DNA from: Papio anubis
Taxonomy: Eukaryota; Chordata; Mammalia; Primates; Cercopithecidae
Direction: 5' to 3'
Length of the DNA stretch: 64,000 nucleotides
Assembly: GCF_008728515.1 (NCBI RefSeq)
Contig: NC_044984.1
Span: 126,103,349-126,167,348 of the forward strand
How positions within the stretch are numbered: the first letter of the stretch is position 1; each line of letters begins with the position of its first letter. Shown in pieces: positions 1-11,429 of the stretch. A model generated the notes under the pieces. The model was not told where the DNA came from, ran no database searches, and saw nothing but the letters and a program-made list of their open reading frames with translations. The position numbers and the translations under genes were made by a program.

Positions 1-295
1 TTTTTTTTTTTTTTTTGAGATGGAGTTTCACTCTTGTTGCCCAGGCTGGAGTGCAGTGGCATGATCTCAGCTCACTGCAACCTCTGCCTCCCGGGTTCAA
101 GAGATTCTCCTGCCTCAGCTTCCTGAGTAGCTGGGATTACAGGCATGCACTACTATGCCCGGCTAGTTTTGTATTTTTAGTAAAGATGGGTTTCTCCATG
201 TTGGTCAGGCTGGTCTTGAACTCCCGACCTCAGGTGATCCGCCCACCTTGGCCTCCCAAAGTGCTGGGATTACAGGCGTGAGCCACTGTGCCCGG
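1..295 (-). repeat. AluS-type element (poly-T at window edge)
   Basis: Near full-length Alu read from its poly-A (T run) to 'gagccactgtgcccggc'. The tail is cut by the window start. Confidence 0.9.
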
Positions 296-461
296 CAAGA
301 AAATGGTATTTATTTGGGAATGGGGAATTGCAGTGGGAATACGTGTGCCATAGTGAACTATGTGCATTACTGGGGGTGGGGGCTGGGGGTGAAGGAAGAT
401 GAAGCCTTTACAGAATGAATGAGGAAGATGACATAATTGTTTTTGAGATCATTCTATTTGG

Positions 462-757
462 CTGACTGGGCACGGTGGCTCACACCTGTAATCCCAGCAC
501 TTTGGAAGGTCGAGGCAGGCGGATCACCAGAGGTCGGGAGTTTGAGACCAGCCTGACCAACATGGAGAAACCCGTCTCTACTAAAAAATACAAAATTCAC
601 TAGGTGTGGTGGTGCAGGTGCCTGTAATCCCAGCTACTTGGGAGGCAGAGGCAGGAGAATCGCTTGAACCTGGGAGGTGGGGGTTTCGATGAGCCAAGAT
701 TGCACCATTGCACTCCAGCCTGGGTGACAAGAGCAAAAATCCATCTCAAAAAAAAAT
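462..757 (+). repeat. Alu element
   Basis: Full-length two-monomer Alu with A-tail ('ccatctcaaaaaaaaa'). Confidence 0.9.
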
Positions 758-1820
758 CAAAAATTTATCTTTGGCTACAAAGATCAATAACAAAGGCAAT
801 GCCAGTTCAAGGTTAGACAGGCAGTTGCTGGGTAGAGGTTTTTACGGTAGCTTTTGTGTAGGTTTCAATGGCCTTTGTGCAATGTTGTGTTTTTTTGCAT
901 TTTTATTTTTTCATTTTTTTCTTTTCGTTTTTTCATGAGTCCGTATGAGTCCACTTTTGCAGTCTTTTCTGATTGTTTTGTTTTCAGGCATTGATGTGTG
1001 AGAGCCTTTCTCTTCAGGGCCTTCCTCAGACCTGTTTGTCAGGGCGCTTTGTTTTATTTTGTTTTTTAAAACAGAAGTGATTCTGATAACTTTCATGAAA
1101 TCAAGACCTGGGCACTAGGTTTGTTCATTGCTGCTTGGGCCTCATTGGTCAGTGAAAGAAACGTGTGTGTACGAAGCCCTGCACATACACATACACAAAT
1201 ATTTTCCTATGCAACCTTACCTGTAGCTGTGTTCAGCTGCATGAGTTCACACTGACATCTCCAACCCTCGTCCATCGCCACATGCACCACGCCAGCCTCT
1301 CCCCTTGCTCACCCTGGGAGTCGCCTTGTCCCTCTCTCTTGCTCTCCCTCTTCCCAACCGTGGAGCCCAGGACGCAGCCTCCTCAGTCCCTCTGGGGCCT
1401 CCCGCGGCTCTGTGCACTCTCGCGCAGGCCCCCTTGCTGTGGACTTGACTCTGTACTTTCAGCCTCCCCACCCTACTCTCCCCAAAGCACATTCTGAGAG
1501 CTCTCTGAAGCACATGCAGGCCTGAGGCTGAGCCCTCTTTTGCGTCCCTTTCTTCCCAGGATACTGCTTGGGGAAAGGACATGCTCGGGACCCATCTGTC
1601 AGCTGAATGGAGGTCGGGTGGTGCAGGGCTGGCATCCAGAGGGCACTTCATCTGCATGTATGCTGAGCCCCTGTGGGGTGCCAGGCTCTCTGCTTTCCTG
1701 GGAGCTGGGGCCAAACTCCGAAGAAAGCACAGCTGCCACCCTCCAGAAGCTGGTGGGTCCTGGGTGGTGGTGGCCAAAAGGGACACTGGCTACTGCAAGC
1801 TTGTTTCTGCTTTTGCACAA
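758..1820. other. Unassigned 3'-flank sequence
   Basis: No gene or clear repeat recognised. It has T-rich stretches (890-940, 1045-1070), a short CA/TA-rich run near 1183-1202 and C-rich sequence at 1260-1500. The ORFs here lack any familiar domain. Confidence 0.5.
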
Positions 1821-2112
1821 TTTTTTTTTTTTTGAGATGCAGTCTCACTCTTTGCCAAGGCTGGAGTGCAGGGGTGCAGTCTTGGCTCACCACAACCTCC
1901 GCCCACGGGTTCAAGTGATTCTCCTGCCTCAGCCTCCCAAGTAGCTGGGATTACAGCCGCCCACCACTATGCCCGGCTAATTTTTGTATTTTTAGTAGAG
2001 GCGGGGTTTCACTGTGTTGGCCAGGTTGGTCTCAAACTCCTGACCTCAGGTGATTCGCCTGCCTTGGCCTCCCAAAGTGTTGGGATTACAGGCGTGAGCC
2101 ACCGCACCCAGC
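1821..2112 (-). repeat. Alu element with target-site duplication
   Basis: Full-length Alu flanked by 'tgcacaatttt' on both sides. Confidence 0.9.
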
Positions 2113-2439
2113 TGCACAATTTTTCAAGAGCTGGCAGGACCTGCTGTACTCAGAAAGAAACCTGGGTTATTTCCAGGTTAGTAGGGGCATCAGCTGGCCT
2201 TGTTTCCATGGTAGTCTAGCAACCCACGGCAGAATCTGCCCAAGGGGAAGACAGAGGTGGCTCAGCTCTGCAGAATTTGAGACCTGAACCAACGAAAAAT
2301 TGTCGGCAGTGCTTTCTCAAATTCTTTTTCAACATTTGACTTTCACGTTTCCCTAAGCTGCCCCCGCTGAATAGCTAATGAACTTGTAATTAAAGCAACT
2401 TTTCACATGGTGAAAAGCCGCATTCCAGCACCCGTGGCT

Positions 2440-3140
2440 CGGGCTCTCAGTCCGGGGCTGGAACCCAGCCCGGCGCAGCAGGTGTGCAATCCCTGACCCT
2501 CGTGTTGATGGAGTGGGTAGAACGGCTGCCCTCCAGGACCCCGCCCCTGTGCACCTTCTTGTGGGAACACCTTCCTGGGGGCGGACCTGGCCCACGAGGT
2601 GCACCAGGGTGCTGGCCGCTTTCAGCCGGGGGATGAGTGGCCGTATCGCGCTCAGTGGAAGCCCAGGTGCCTGCACTGTGGATTGGGAAAGGAGTTGAAG
2701 GAAGGCGGAGGCAGCCTGGGCCTCGTGCGGCACCGGCGCTGGGAGGGTCGTCCATGCGCCACCCCGGCTCTGGGGCCCTCTGGAGCGGCCGGGGCCCAGC
2801 GCCCCCTGCCCTGGCGGAACCGCCCGCTGCCTGGCGTGATTCCCGTGGTTGGGGCGGAGACTTGGCGTCTGCTGCTCACCGGAAAGGAGCCGAACGCGGC
2901 GTTTAGTCTCCAGTCAAAACGGAGCAGCGGCGAGACAGCGCGGGGGGCGCCAGCAGCCGGGGGGCGCCTGGTTCTCCGGCCGCTCCCTGCAGCTGAGGAC
3001 ACGGAGGCTGAAGAGGCCCGGGCGGGGCGCCCCTGCCCGCCCCACACTCCGCCCGCAGCGCCTTCCGCTCCTTCCGTTCCGGGTCCCCGCGGGGCGCGCT
3101 TTACCCGGAGAGGGTTCTGTCGTCTGTCTGGGTTGAGTAA
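2440..3140. promoter_or_regulatory. CpG-island-like G+C-rich block
   Basis: About 700 bp that is markedly G+C-rich with frequent CpG (for example 2905-3110), in contrast to CpG-poor surroundings. Several GGGCGG/CCGCCC boxes are visible (for example near 2850 and 3028). No exon of a known gene was recognised. It could be an orphan promoter, an enhancer or simply a methylation-free island about 8.3 kb beyond the SFSWAP poly(A) site. Confidence 0.55.
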
Positions 3141-3187
3141 CGTTTCCAAGACGCCAGCAGTTCAAAGATCTAATACAAATGTCTCCC

Positions 3188-3489
3188 TTTTTTTTTTTTT
3201 TGAGACAGGGTTTCACTCTCACCCAGGCTGGAGTGCAGTGGTGATCTCGGCTCACTGCAACCTCCAACTCCCGGGTTCCAGTGATTCTCCTGCCTCAGCC
3301 TCCCGAGTAGCTGGGACTACAGGCGCCCACCATCATGCCCAGCTAATTTTTTGTATTTTAAGTAGAGTCGTGGTTTCACCATATTGGCCATATTGGCCAG
3401 GCTGGTCTTGAACTCCTGACCTCAGGCGATCCATCCACCTCAGCCTCCCGAAGTGCTGGGATTACAGGCGTGAGCCACCGTGCCCAGCC
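3188..3489 (-). repeat. AluS-type element
   Basis: Full-length Alu, with 'catattggc' duplicated internally (3380-3398). Confidence 0.9.
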
Positions 3490-3518
3490 ACAAAAGTCTC
3501 TTTAAAAAGTTTATTTAG

Positions 3519-3836
3519 GTCCGGGCACGGTGGTGCATGCCTGTAATCCCGGCACTTTGGGAAGCCGAGGTGGGCGGATTATTTCAGGTCAGGAGTTCGA
3601 GACCAGCCTGGTTAACATGGTGAAACCCCATCTCTACTAAAAGTACAAAACAAAACAAAACAAAACAAACAAACAAACAAAATTAGCTGGGCGTGGGGCA
3701 CGCGCCTGTAATCCCAGCTTCTCTGTCTGGAGGCTGAGGCGTGAGAATTGCTGGAACCTGGGAGCCAAAACTGCACCACTGCACTCCAGCCTGGGCAACA
3801 GAGTGAGACTCCATCTCAAAAAAAGAAAAAAGAAAA
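3519..3836 (+). repeat. Alu element with target-site duplication
   Basis: Full-length Alu with a (CAAAA)n/(AAAC)n middle A-region. It is flanked by 'gtttatttagg' copies. Confidence 0.9.
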
Positions 3837-3846
3837 GGTTTATTTA

Positions 3847-4148
3847 GGCCGTTTGGTGGCTCACGCCTGTAATCCCATCACTTTGGGAGGCCAAGGTGAG
3901 TGGATCACTTGAGACCAGGAGTTCGAGACCAGCTTGGCCAACATAGTGCAACCCCCATCTCTACCAAAAAATGCAAAAATTAGTGGGATGTGGTGGTGTG
4001 TGCCTGTAGTCCTAGCTACTCAGGAGGCTGAGGCAGGAGAATTGCTCGAACCTGGGAGGTGGAGGTTGCAGTGAGCTGAGATCGCGCCATTGCACTCCAG
4101 CCTGGGCAACAAGAGCAAGAAACTCTGTCTCAAAAAAAAAAAAAAAAA
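3847..4148 (+). repeat. Alu element
   Basis: Full-length Alu immediately following the previous one in tandem orientation. Confidence 0.9.
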
Positions 4149-5207
4149 GGTTTTCAGTGTATTCATAGAGTTGTGCAACCATCACCAGCCTGTTTTAGAA
4201 TATTTTTAGCACTTCAAAAAGAACCTTGCAGCCATCAGCAGTCACTCCTTATTTCTCCCCAGTCCCCCCAGCCCTAGGCAACCACTACTGCTTATGGATT
4301 CTGGACATTTCACATAAATAGGATCTTAGGTAGATGCCGAGCAGTGGGATTGCCAGGTTGCATGTTCGGCCTTTTGAGGAAGAGCCGGACTGTTTTCCAA
4401 AGTGCTGTACCATTTTACATCCCACCTGCAGTGTGTGAGCGTTCCAATTTCTCCAACACCCCCGACTCTTGCCAGCACCTGTGCCGTCTTCTTGATCCAG
4501 CTGTCCTAACCGGTGTGTGGTGGCGCCTCACTGCGGTTTGCGTTGCCCTTCCCTGACGGCTAATCGTGTTGAGCCTCTTTTCCTGTGCTGACTAGCATCT
4601 GTATCTGTTATGTGGAGGAATGTCTATTCAGATCTTTTGACAATTTTTTAATTGGGTTATTTTCTTTTTATTATTGAATTGTAAGAGTTCCTTACATATG
4701 CTGGATACAAATCCTTTACCAGACACGTGATTTGCAGTTTTCCTTCCATTCTGTGAGCTTTTCACTTGATGGTGTCCTTTGACGCACAAAAGTTGTACGT
4801 TTTGATGAAGTCCAGTCTGTCATTTTTTCTCTCGTTGGTCGTGCTTCTGTGGTCCTGTTGAAGACACCACGGCCACCACGGTCGCAAAGGTTTAGCTTCT
4901 AACGCTGGTCCGCAGTTTCCACTCTTACCTGTCGGCCTCTGAGCCAGTTTGAGTTCACTTTTGCACATGGTGTGAGGGAAGGATCCAGCTTCATTCTTTG
5001 CACGTGGACACATGCCTTTCCCAGCAGTGCTTGTTGAAATGAGCACTTTTTTGTCCCCTGAATTGTCTCGGCTTTCAGTTCTGCCCCATCAGTTAGCTCT
5101 GCATGGTCCGGGTCCCTGCGCCGTCCAGTAAGTTTTCCAACTCTGAATTGTGAGTCTTCCAACTTTGTTCTTTTTCATGAGTGTTTTGGCTATTCTGGGT
5201 ACAAATG
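4149..5207 (-). mobile_element. Ancient L1 (L1M-type) ORF2/3' end fragment
   Basis: Read on the minus strand, 5205 to about 4600 matches the L1 ORF2 3' region as I remember it (the 'CCCAGAATAGCCAAAAC' region through the 'TCCTTTGATGCACAAAAG' antisense landmark). 4150-4450 resembles an L1M 3' end. It is heavily mutated and not coding. Confidence 0.75.
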
Positions 5208-5510
5208 CTTTTATTTATTTATTTTTTTGAGACGGAGTCTTGCTGTGTCACCCAGGCTAGAGTGCAGTGGTGTGATCTCTGCTCACTGCAAGCTCCGCCT
5301 CCTGGGTTGAAACGATTCTCCTGCCTCAGCCTCCCGAGTACCTGGGATTACAGGCACGCGCCACCATGCTTAGTTAATTTTTGTATTTTTAGTAGAGATG
5401 GGGTTTCACCATGTTGGTCATGCTGGTCCTGAACTTCTGACCTCAGGTAATCCACCTGCCTCAGCCTCCCAAAGTGCTGGGATTACAGGAGTGAGCCACT
5501 GCACCTGGCC
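5208..5510 (-). repeat. Alu element
   Basis: Full-length Alu with a (TTTA)n tail, inserted at the edge of the L1 fragment. Confidence 0.9.
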
Positions 5511-5819
5511 AGGTTATACATTTTAAATTTTGAAACAAATTTATTTAAAAAAATTTGTGAAAAAGAATATTTTGTGATATGTAAAAATTCTATGAAATTC
5601 AGATCTCAGGGTTCACACATAAAATTTTATTGGAACACAGCCACACCTGCTCATTTACATATAGTCTCTGGCTGCTTTTATGCAACATCAGAGTTGAATA
5701 ACAGAAACTGGATGCTCTGCAAATACTAAGATGTTTACCATCTGGCTTTTGCTGAACGTTTGCTTGTGCTAAAGATGTTTGTGCAGATATGAGAAATGAC
5801 TTAGGTACAAGGCTTTTAG

Positions 5820-6128
5820 AGTAGTGTTATTTGTAGCAGCAGGATCAGAAACAACCCAAATGTGTTCCAGAAGAGGACTGGTTAATCAGCAATGCGCCAT
5901 TTATAAAATGGAATATTATACAGCTATGAAAAGAATGAAGAACTTCCCCAGCCCAGAGGCGTCCAGGGAGACAGGACTCGATACAAGGTTGGAACCCGGA
6001 TGGGATCCTGGGACAAAAGAAGGACATTAGGGAAACAAAGGGAATCTGAAGTATGGACTTTCAATAATAATAATGTATCAATATTGGTTCATTGATTATA
6101 ACAAATGTACCATCCTAATGTAAGGTGT
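5820..6128 (+). mobile_element. Ancient L1 3' fragment
   Basis: 5822-5950 resembles the end of L1 ORF2 ('aaacaacccaaatg' and 'ggaatattatacagc' landmarks). 5985-6128 resembles a common old-repeat tail whose family I cannot fix. Confidence 0.6.
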
Positions 6129-6426
6129 TGCCAGGAGCGGTGGCTCACGCCTGTAATCCCAGCACTTTGGGAGGCTGAGGCGGACGGATCACGAGGTCAG
6201 GAGATCGAGACCATCCTGGCTAACCCGGTGAAATGCCGTCTCTACTAAAAATACAAAAATTAGCCAGGTGTGGCGGTGTGCGCCTGTAGTCCCAGCTGCT
6301 GGGGAGGCTGAGGTAGGAGAATGGCGTGAACCCAGGAGGTGGAGCTTGCAGTGAGCTGAGATCCCGCCAGTGCGCTCCAGCCTGGGCAACAAAGTGAGAC
6401 ACTATCTCAAAAAAAAAAAAAAAAAA
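6129..6426 (+). repeat. AluY/S-type element
   Basis: Full-length Alu with 'gatcacgaggtcaggagatcgaga', a Y-like feature, and a long A-tail. Confidence 0.9.
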
Positions 6427-6436
6427 GTTTATTATT

Positions 6437-6692
6437 CTTTGGGTGGCCAAGGCGGGCAGATCACTTGAGGTCAGGAATTCGAGACCAGCCTGGCCAACAT
6501 GGTGAAACCCCGTCTGAACAAAAATATAAAAATTAGCTGGGCGTGGTGACGTGTGCCTGTAGTCCCAGCTACTCAGGAGGCTAAGGCAAGAGAATCGCTT
6601 GAACCCAGGAGGCAGAGATTGCAGTGAGCCGAGATCGCACCACTGCACTCCAGCCTGGGCGACAGAGTGAGACTCCATCTCAAAAAAAAAAA

Positions 6693-6724
<32 letters not shown>

Positions 6725-6729
6725 AAAAG
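6437..6729 (+). repeat. 5'-truncated Alu with target-site duplication
   Basis: Lacks roughly the first 40 bases and starts at 'ctttgggtggcc'. It is flanked by 'gtttattatt' copies and has a mixed A/AAAAG tail. Confidence 0.88.
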
Positions 6730-7410
6730 TTTATTATTTAAAAAATAGGGAAGCTTTTTATGTTTGGATAAGGAAATGACTCCAAGACATACAGTAACCG
6801 CAAAAGCAAGATGATGCTGGCACAGAATAGAAATGATACACACTTTCTGTGTATAAAGATGTGTATTGGGGCTGGAGGGGGAGAATATATTTGCATATTT
6901 GCTTGTATTTATACAAAGAAACTTGGAAAGATTCACAAGAAATTCCTATGTAGCCATGTGAGTGAATCACGTATTCGGACAAATAAAACCCCAAATGTTG
7001 GCCGTGAGGTGGAAGTTTTCGGCGTTCCTAGTGATGCCTCCTCCTCAAAGGCCTGCCCGGCCTCCTCAGCTCCTCGTTCCCAAGCCCTTTCCCGGGCTCA
7101 CCCCGCTCTTGCTCACAACCCCCAGTGCCTGTCTGGCTCCCGGAATCTGGCAGAGCAACCCAGCCCTCTCGGCTTGCATTAGGGCTCAGAGAGCTGAACG
7201 ATCTAGACACGGGTCACACCCAGGGACACACGGGGCAGGGATCCAAGCTGCACACCAGGACATCAAAGCAAATGACTTCTGACAAAAGCCAGCCTTACTA
7301 AACACAGGTGAAGGAGACATTCTTTGGAGAACAATTTTATTAACAGTTTAAGAACCTTAGAAGTGATACAGTAAAACTACTGTATATCTGTCCTAAAGAA
7401 GGAAAGAATA
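6730..7410. other. Unassigned 3'-flank sequence
   Basis: No gene or clear repeat recognised between two Alus. Confidence 0.5.
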
Positions 7411-7702
7411 TTTTTATTGTTGTTGAGACGGAGTCTTGCTCTGTTGCCCAGGGTGGAGTGCAGTGGTGCCATCTCAGCTCACTGCAACCTCTGCCTCCTG
7501 TTTCAAGCGATTCTCCTGCCTCAGCCTCCTGAATAGCTGGGATTACAGGCGTGCACCACCATGCCCAGCTAATTTTTCTATTTTTTGGTAGAGACAGGGT
7601 TTCACTGTTGCCCAGGCTGGTCTCGAACTCCCGGCCTCAAGTGATCCGCCCACCTTGGCCTTCCAAAGTGCTGGAGTTCCAGGGGAGCCACTGCGCCCGG
7701 CC
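7411..7702 (-). repeat. Alu element
   Basis: Full-length Alu with a (TTG)n-like tail. Confidence 0.9.
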
Positions 7703-7937
7703 CCAGAAGGACTCTTTTTAAAGGGGAAAAACTCTAATTTCACAGCAGCATCCTTGCCGATGGTAAGGCAGGAAGCTGTCTAGATGTCCAACGGCAGGAA
7801 AGTTAGGCCTGGGGAGGGTGGGGTTGCATCTCATACGGGTGAGGGGTCCAGCCAAAGTCACCCTTGGAAATCTCTTTAATCACCCATAAAGTAGGACATT
7901 TGCGGTTTAACATGATAGTCCTTAGCCGTGATAAGAC

Positions 7938-8230
7938 TTTTTTTTTTGAGACTGGAATTTCACTCTGTCGCCCAGGCTGGAGTGCAGTGGCGTGATCTCG
8001 GCTCACTGCAACCTCTGCCTCCCGGGTTCAAGCAATTCTCCTGCCTCAGCCTCCTGAGTAGCTGGGACTACAGGTGCCCGCCATCACGCCCGGCTAATTT
8101 TTATAATTTTAATAGAGACAGAATTTCACCATGTTGCAGGTTGGTCTTGAACTCCTGGCTTCAAGTGATCCTCCTTCCTTGGCCTCCCAAAGTGCTGGGA
8201 TTATAGGCGTGAGCCACTGTGTGCCTGGCC
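7938..8230 (-). repeat. Alu element
   Basis: Full-length Alu ending 'gtgtgcctggcc'. Confidence 0.9.
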
Positions 8231-8307
8231 CATGGTACGGAATTACTCCTGTGTCATACACACAGTAATGTGTCTTGTATATACTATGCAAAGTCTAATT
8301 TTACAGG

Positions 8308-8590
8308 TTTTTTTTTTTTGAGACAGGGTCTCACTTTGTTGTCCAGGCTGGAGTGCAGTGGCTCATTCATGGCTCACTGCAACCTCGACCTCCCAGGCTG
8401 ATGCTATCTTCCCACCTCAGCCTCCTGAGTACGTGGGACTACGGGCGTCACCACGTCTGGCTAATTTTTGTGTTTTTTGTAGATACGGAGTCTTGCTCTG
8501 TTGCCCAGGCTGGTCTTGAACTCCTGGCCTCACGTGATCCTCCTGCCTTGGCCTCCCAAGGTGCTGGGACTGAATCACTTGTGCCTGACC
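8308..8590 (-). repeat. Older Alu (AluJ-like)
   Basis: Diverged Alu with CpG decay and a damaged 5' end ('tgaatcacttgtgcctgacc'). Confidence 0.85.
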
Positions 8591-8616
8591 CAGTATTTTG
8601 TTTTTAAAGATGGGGT

Positions 8617-8786
8617 CAGCTGGGCGTGGTGGTGCATGCCTGTAGTCTCAGGTACTCAGGGGACTGAGGCAGGAAAACCTCCTGAACCCAGGAGGCAGAG
8701 GTTGTAGTGACCTGAGATTCTGCTACTGCACTCCAGCCTGGGTGACAGAGGGAGACTCCAACTCAAAAAACAAAAAACAAAAAACA
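8617..8786 (+). repeat. Alu right-arm-like fragment
   Basis: About 170 bp that resembles one Alu arm ending in '(CAAAAAA)n'. It lies between the two minus-strand pieces. Confidence 0.8.
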
Positions 8787-8927
8787 GATGGGGTCTCCCT
8801 GTCACCCAAGCGGCAGTACAGTGGCGTGATCGCAGCTCCCTAGTCTCGACCTGCTGGGCTGAAGTGATCCTCCTGCCTCCGCCTCTCAAGTAGCTGGAAC
8901 CTCAACTGCGTGCACCACGCCTGGCTC
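8787..8927 (-). repeat. Alu monomer fragment
   Basis: A single degraded arm, probably the remainder of the Alu or monomer split by the preceding insertion. Confidence 0.75.
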
Positions 8928-8978
8928 CGGTATTTAGAGTGCACGTGTGCTGCTGAGTTTACCGGGGGGTCTATGCAG

Positions 8979-9187
8979 AGTGTGACACCACTGCACTCGT
9001 TTCCGGGGCACACTCATTTCCGGGGGACACTCATTTCCGGGGGACACTGGCCATCACGAATGTGACACCACTGCACTCATTTCCGGGGGACACTGGCCAT
9101 CATGAATGTGGCACCATTGCACTCATTTCCGGGGGACACTCATTTCCGGGGGACACTCATTTCCGGGGCACACTGGCCATCGCGAAT
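8979..9187. repeat. Hierarchical minisatellite, 17-bp subunit
   Basis: The 17-bp unit CACTCATTTCCGGGGGA repeats one to three times in each of three blocks. The blocks are joined by a conserved spacer (CTGGCCATCACGAATGTG followed by a CACCACTG-like stretch). Confidence 0.85.
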
Positions 9188-9657
9188 GGCCGCTCTGGAG
9201 ACTGGAGTGGTTGGAGGCCGGGTGGGTGGTCTTCTTTGCTCCAGGCACTGATGCCTGCTCCCATCTATCAGGGAAGTGCCTCAACCCTTCCAGCACCAAC
9301 GCACCAACAAAAACATCACTGTATCAGGACGTGGCAGGCCCCTCAGGATTCCCCGACGTTCCAGACGCTGGCCAAGCCTGTGTTGCCCTTGCCGACGATC
9401 CTGGCTGCCGCTGGCATAAACGTCGACTTGACAGTGCATGGGTAAAACCACGGTCCTGCTGACGTCTGGTCCCACGTAACGATCTCCCTGCATCAAGACG
9501 CCGATGTCTGGCTCATGATCCCCGACCCTTTACAGTGGAAAATGACCCAGCAAAACAAGGAGGGTGTGTGTAAAACTTGGAGGTGCAAACCCGAGGCAAA
9601 GCAAGGTTACCTCTGCACAGAGGGCCCATCTCAGGAGCGGCGCCCAGAAGCCACGGC

Positions 9658-9779
9658 AAACACAAACAGCCACGCCTGAACATGCCTGGTTGCATCTGAT
9701 CGAGGAAGCTAAGCAGGGTTGGGCCTGGTTAGTACTTGCATGGGAGACCAACTGGGAATACCAGGTGCTGGAGGCTTTT
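9658..9779 (+). pseudogene. 5S rRNA retropseudogene
   Basis: About 120 bp matches 5S rRNA. 'GGAAGCTAAGCAGGGT' and 'GGGCCTGGTTAGTACTTG', covering the internal A-box region, are near perfect. The C-box region reads GCATGGGAGACCAACTGG, with three or so changes. The 5' third is diverged. An A-rich tail (9782-9808) follows, indicating L1-mediated retroposition rather than a copy of the tandem 5S array. Confidence 0.88.
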
Positions 9780-9819
9780 GGTAAAAAAACAAAACAAAAC
9801 AAAAAAAACCACTACATAC

Positions 9820-10150
9820 AAAAATTTTTCCATGTAAAAAAAACCTTAAAAAAAAAGTCAAAACAGCAATGACAAATTGGGGCAAACATTTACAAAATAA
9901 ATAATACCAGAAGGCTAAGTCCCCTAATATGTAGAGAGTGGTTATGACTGAAAAAGAACTCCATAGCAACACACAGGCATGGATGCGGTTGAGTTCATAA
10001 AGAACATAAACGCATTTTTAAACAGAAGAGAAACTGCGCCATTTACTCATCACTAAAGAAATGCAAGTAAAATCAAGCCCTTTCCATCTTTCTGATTTAG
10101 CAAAGATAAAAATGTTTGCAGACGCTGCACCAGGAGGATGTGGGTAACAT
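9820..10150 (+). mobile_element. Ancient L1 ORF2 fragment
   Basis: Resembles the ORF2 stretch with 'gacaaattggggcaaacattt', 'ctaatatgtagagag' and 'agaaatgcaagtaaaatc' landmarks. It is frame-broken and strongly diverged. Confidence 0.65.
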
Positions 10151-10467
10151 CTGCCTGAGGACGGTCACCACGGCTCTGCCCCGGCAGCAAAGGCCACCTG
10201 CGACCCCGAGCAGCCACTGGGGAACCTGAACTGAACCGCAGTGCGCCGCAGCGGGAGGAAGCCAGCGTCTTCCCAGAGACGGCTTCGTGTCCAGGTGCAG
10301 AGGGCCTGATGAGTGTCTGTGGGATGGACGGCTACTGCAAGCCGTGGGCGGGGGCGGGGGGCCCCGCGGGACGTCATCTCAGAAACCAACACATCAGGAG
10401 ACGCCTAGAGTGCTACATAAAGTCAGCCACCGCTTGTGAGAGGAACCAGGTATATGGGACCGTGGGG

Positions 10468-10550
10468 GTGGGGGTGGCAGAGGAGCCTGGCTGTGCAGGG
10501 TGCAGGCCACACGGCTTTGCTCTCTGCCTCGTCCAGAGCCTGTGGCATTT
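10468..10550. repeat. 83-bp block duplicated in SFSWAP last intron
   Basis: Aligns without gaps to 11848-11930, with 10 mismatches counted by eye (about 88% identity). Confidence 0.85.
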
Positions 10551-11020
10551 CTGAGTCGTTGTGGGCAGCTGTGGGGCCTGTGCCTATGTGTGAGCCTGGC
10601 CCCACGCACCCACCTGCTCCAGCTTGCCCACCTGCCTCACCTCACCCACACTGTCCTTTGTGGCAGGCAGTGTCTGGACCCCAAGTGCCATAAGGAGGAA
10701 AAAGTGTAATTCCCTTTCTGGGTTTTGGTAAATTGGCAGAACTGAAAATGGAACGACCTCGGCACAGCAGGGGTTTAAGTGAATGCCAGGGAGTTTCCTT
10801 CCTGTGGGGACCAAACTATCACTGTGACCTGACTGCAGCAGACAAGCAGCAAATCCTCATTTCTGGTGTAAGGACCTTATGAGCCCCAACTCCAGGTGGC
10901 CGGACCCTCAGCTACACACAAATTATGTTTCCACTGGGGCGGCCAAAGGCTGCAGTGGAGTCCCGGGCATCCGCACGTCAGGAAAGGCACCAGGAGCAAG
11001 CAGCCAGCGCTTAAGGCAAC
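10551..11020. other. Unassigned 3'-flank sequence
   Basis: No recognisable gene or interspersed repeat between the 83-bp block and the 20-bp array. Confidence 0.5.
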
Positions 11021-11108
11021 ACGTGGTGCTTGGCACGGGGACGCGGTGCTCGGTGCGGGGACGCGGTGCTCGGTGCGGGGACGCGGTGCTCAGCGCGGGG
11101 ACGCGGGG
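11021..11108. repeat. 20-bp GC-rich tandem repeat (about 4.4 copies)
   Basis: Units of the form ACGCGGTGCTCGGTGCGGGG. The first copy is CpG-depleted (ACGTGGTGCTTGGCACGGGG) and the middle two are identical. It sits about 330-410 bp past the SFSWAP poly(A) signal. Confidence 0.9.
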
Positions 11109-11429
11109 CCGGGCTGCTCCCCTGCTGTGTGCCACCGCGCAGGGAGGGCCTGTCCAGCAGCTGCAGCATGGGTGCCGGCAGGGACACACGCCCACAGGGA
11201 GCTGACGGCCTGGGAAGGGCGTGCGGTGATCGCAGGAGGCATGGGATGGGGAAGGGGAGTCCAGCGGCTGCTGTCAGAGGGCTGGGGGCCCAGGACAGGG
11301 AGGCCCAGCACTGCCCATCTGTCCCCGCCACACCTCCATGACCACACGTATAATAGATGACAAACAGTCAAACAGACCCAGAAGCCAACCAAGGAGAGAA
11401 GGAAGAAACCACGCCAGGGTCTAGCTAGA

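Noticed and set aside
2599..3411. 270-codon open frame on the plus strand
   Set aside because: The first part lies in the CpG-rich block, where stops are rare, and the end is Alu. No domain, no splice context.
4149..5207. Possible coding remnant in the L1-like stretch
   Set aside because: Reverse-oriented, frame-broken ORF2 sequence; no open reading frame of useful length.
6220..6936. 238-codon open frame on the minus strand
   Set aside because: It runs through two adjacent Alus and their poly-T tails. Alu-type peptides (SVAQAGVQW, FSCLSL) are frame accidents.
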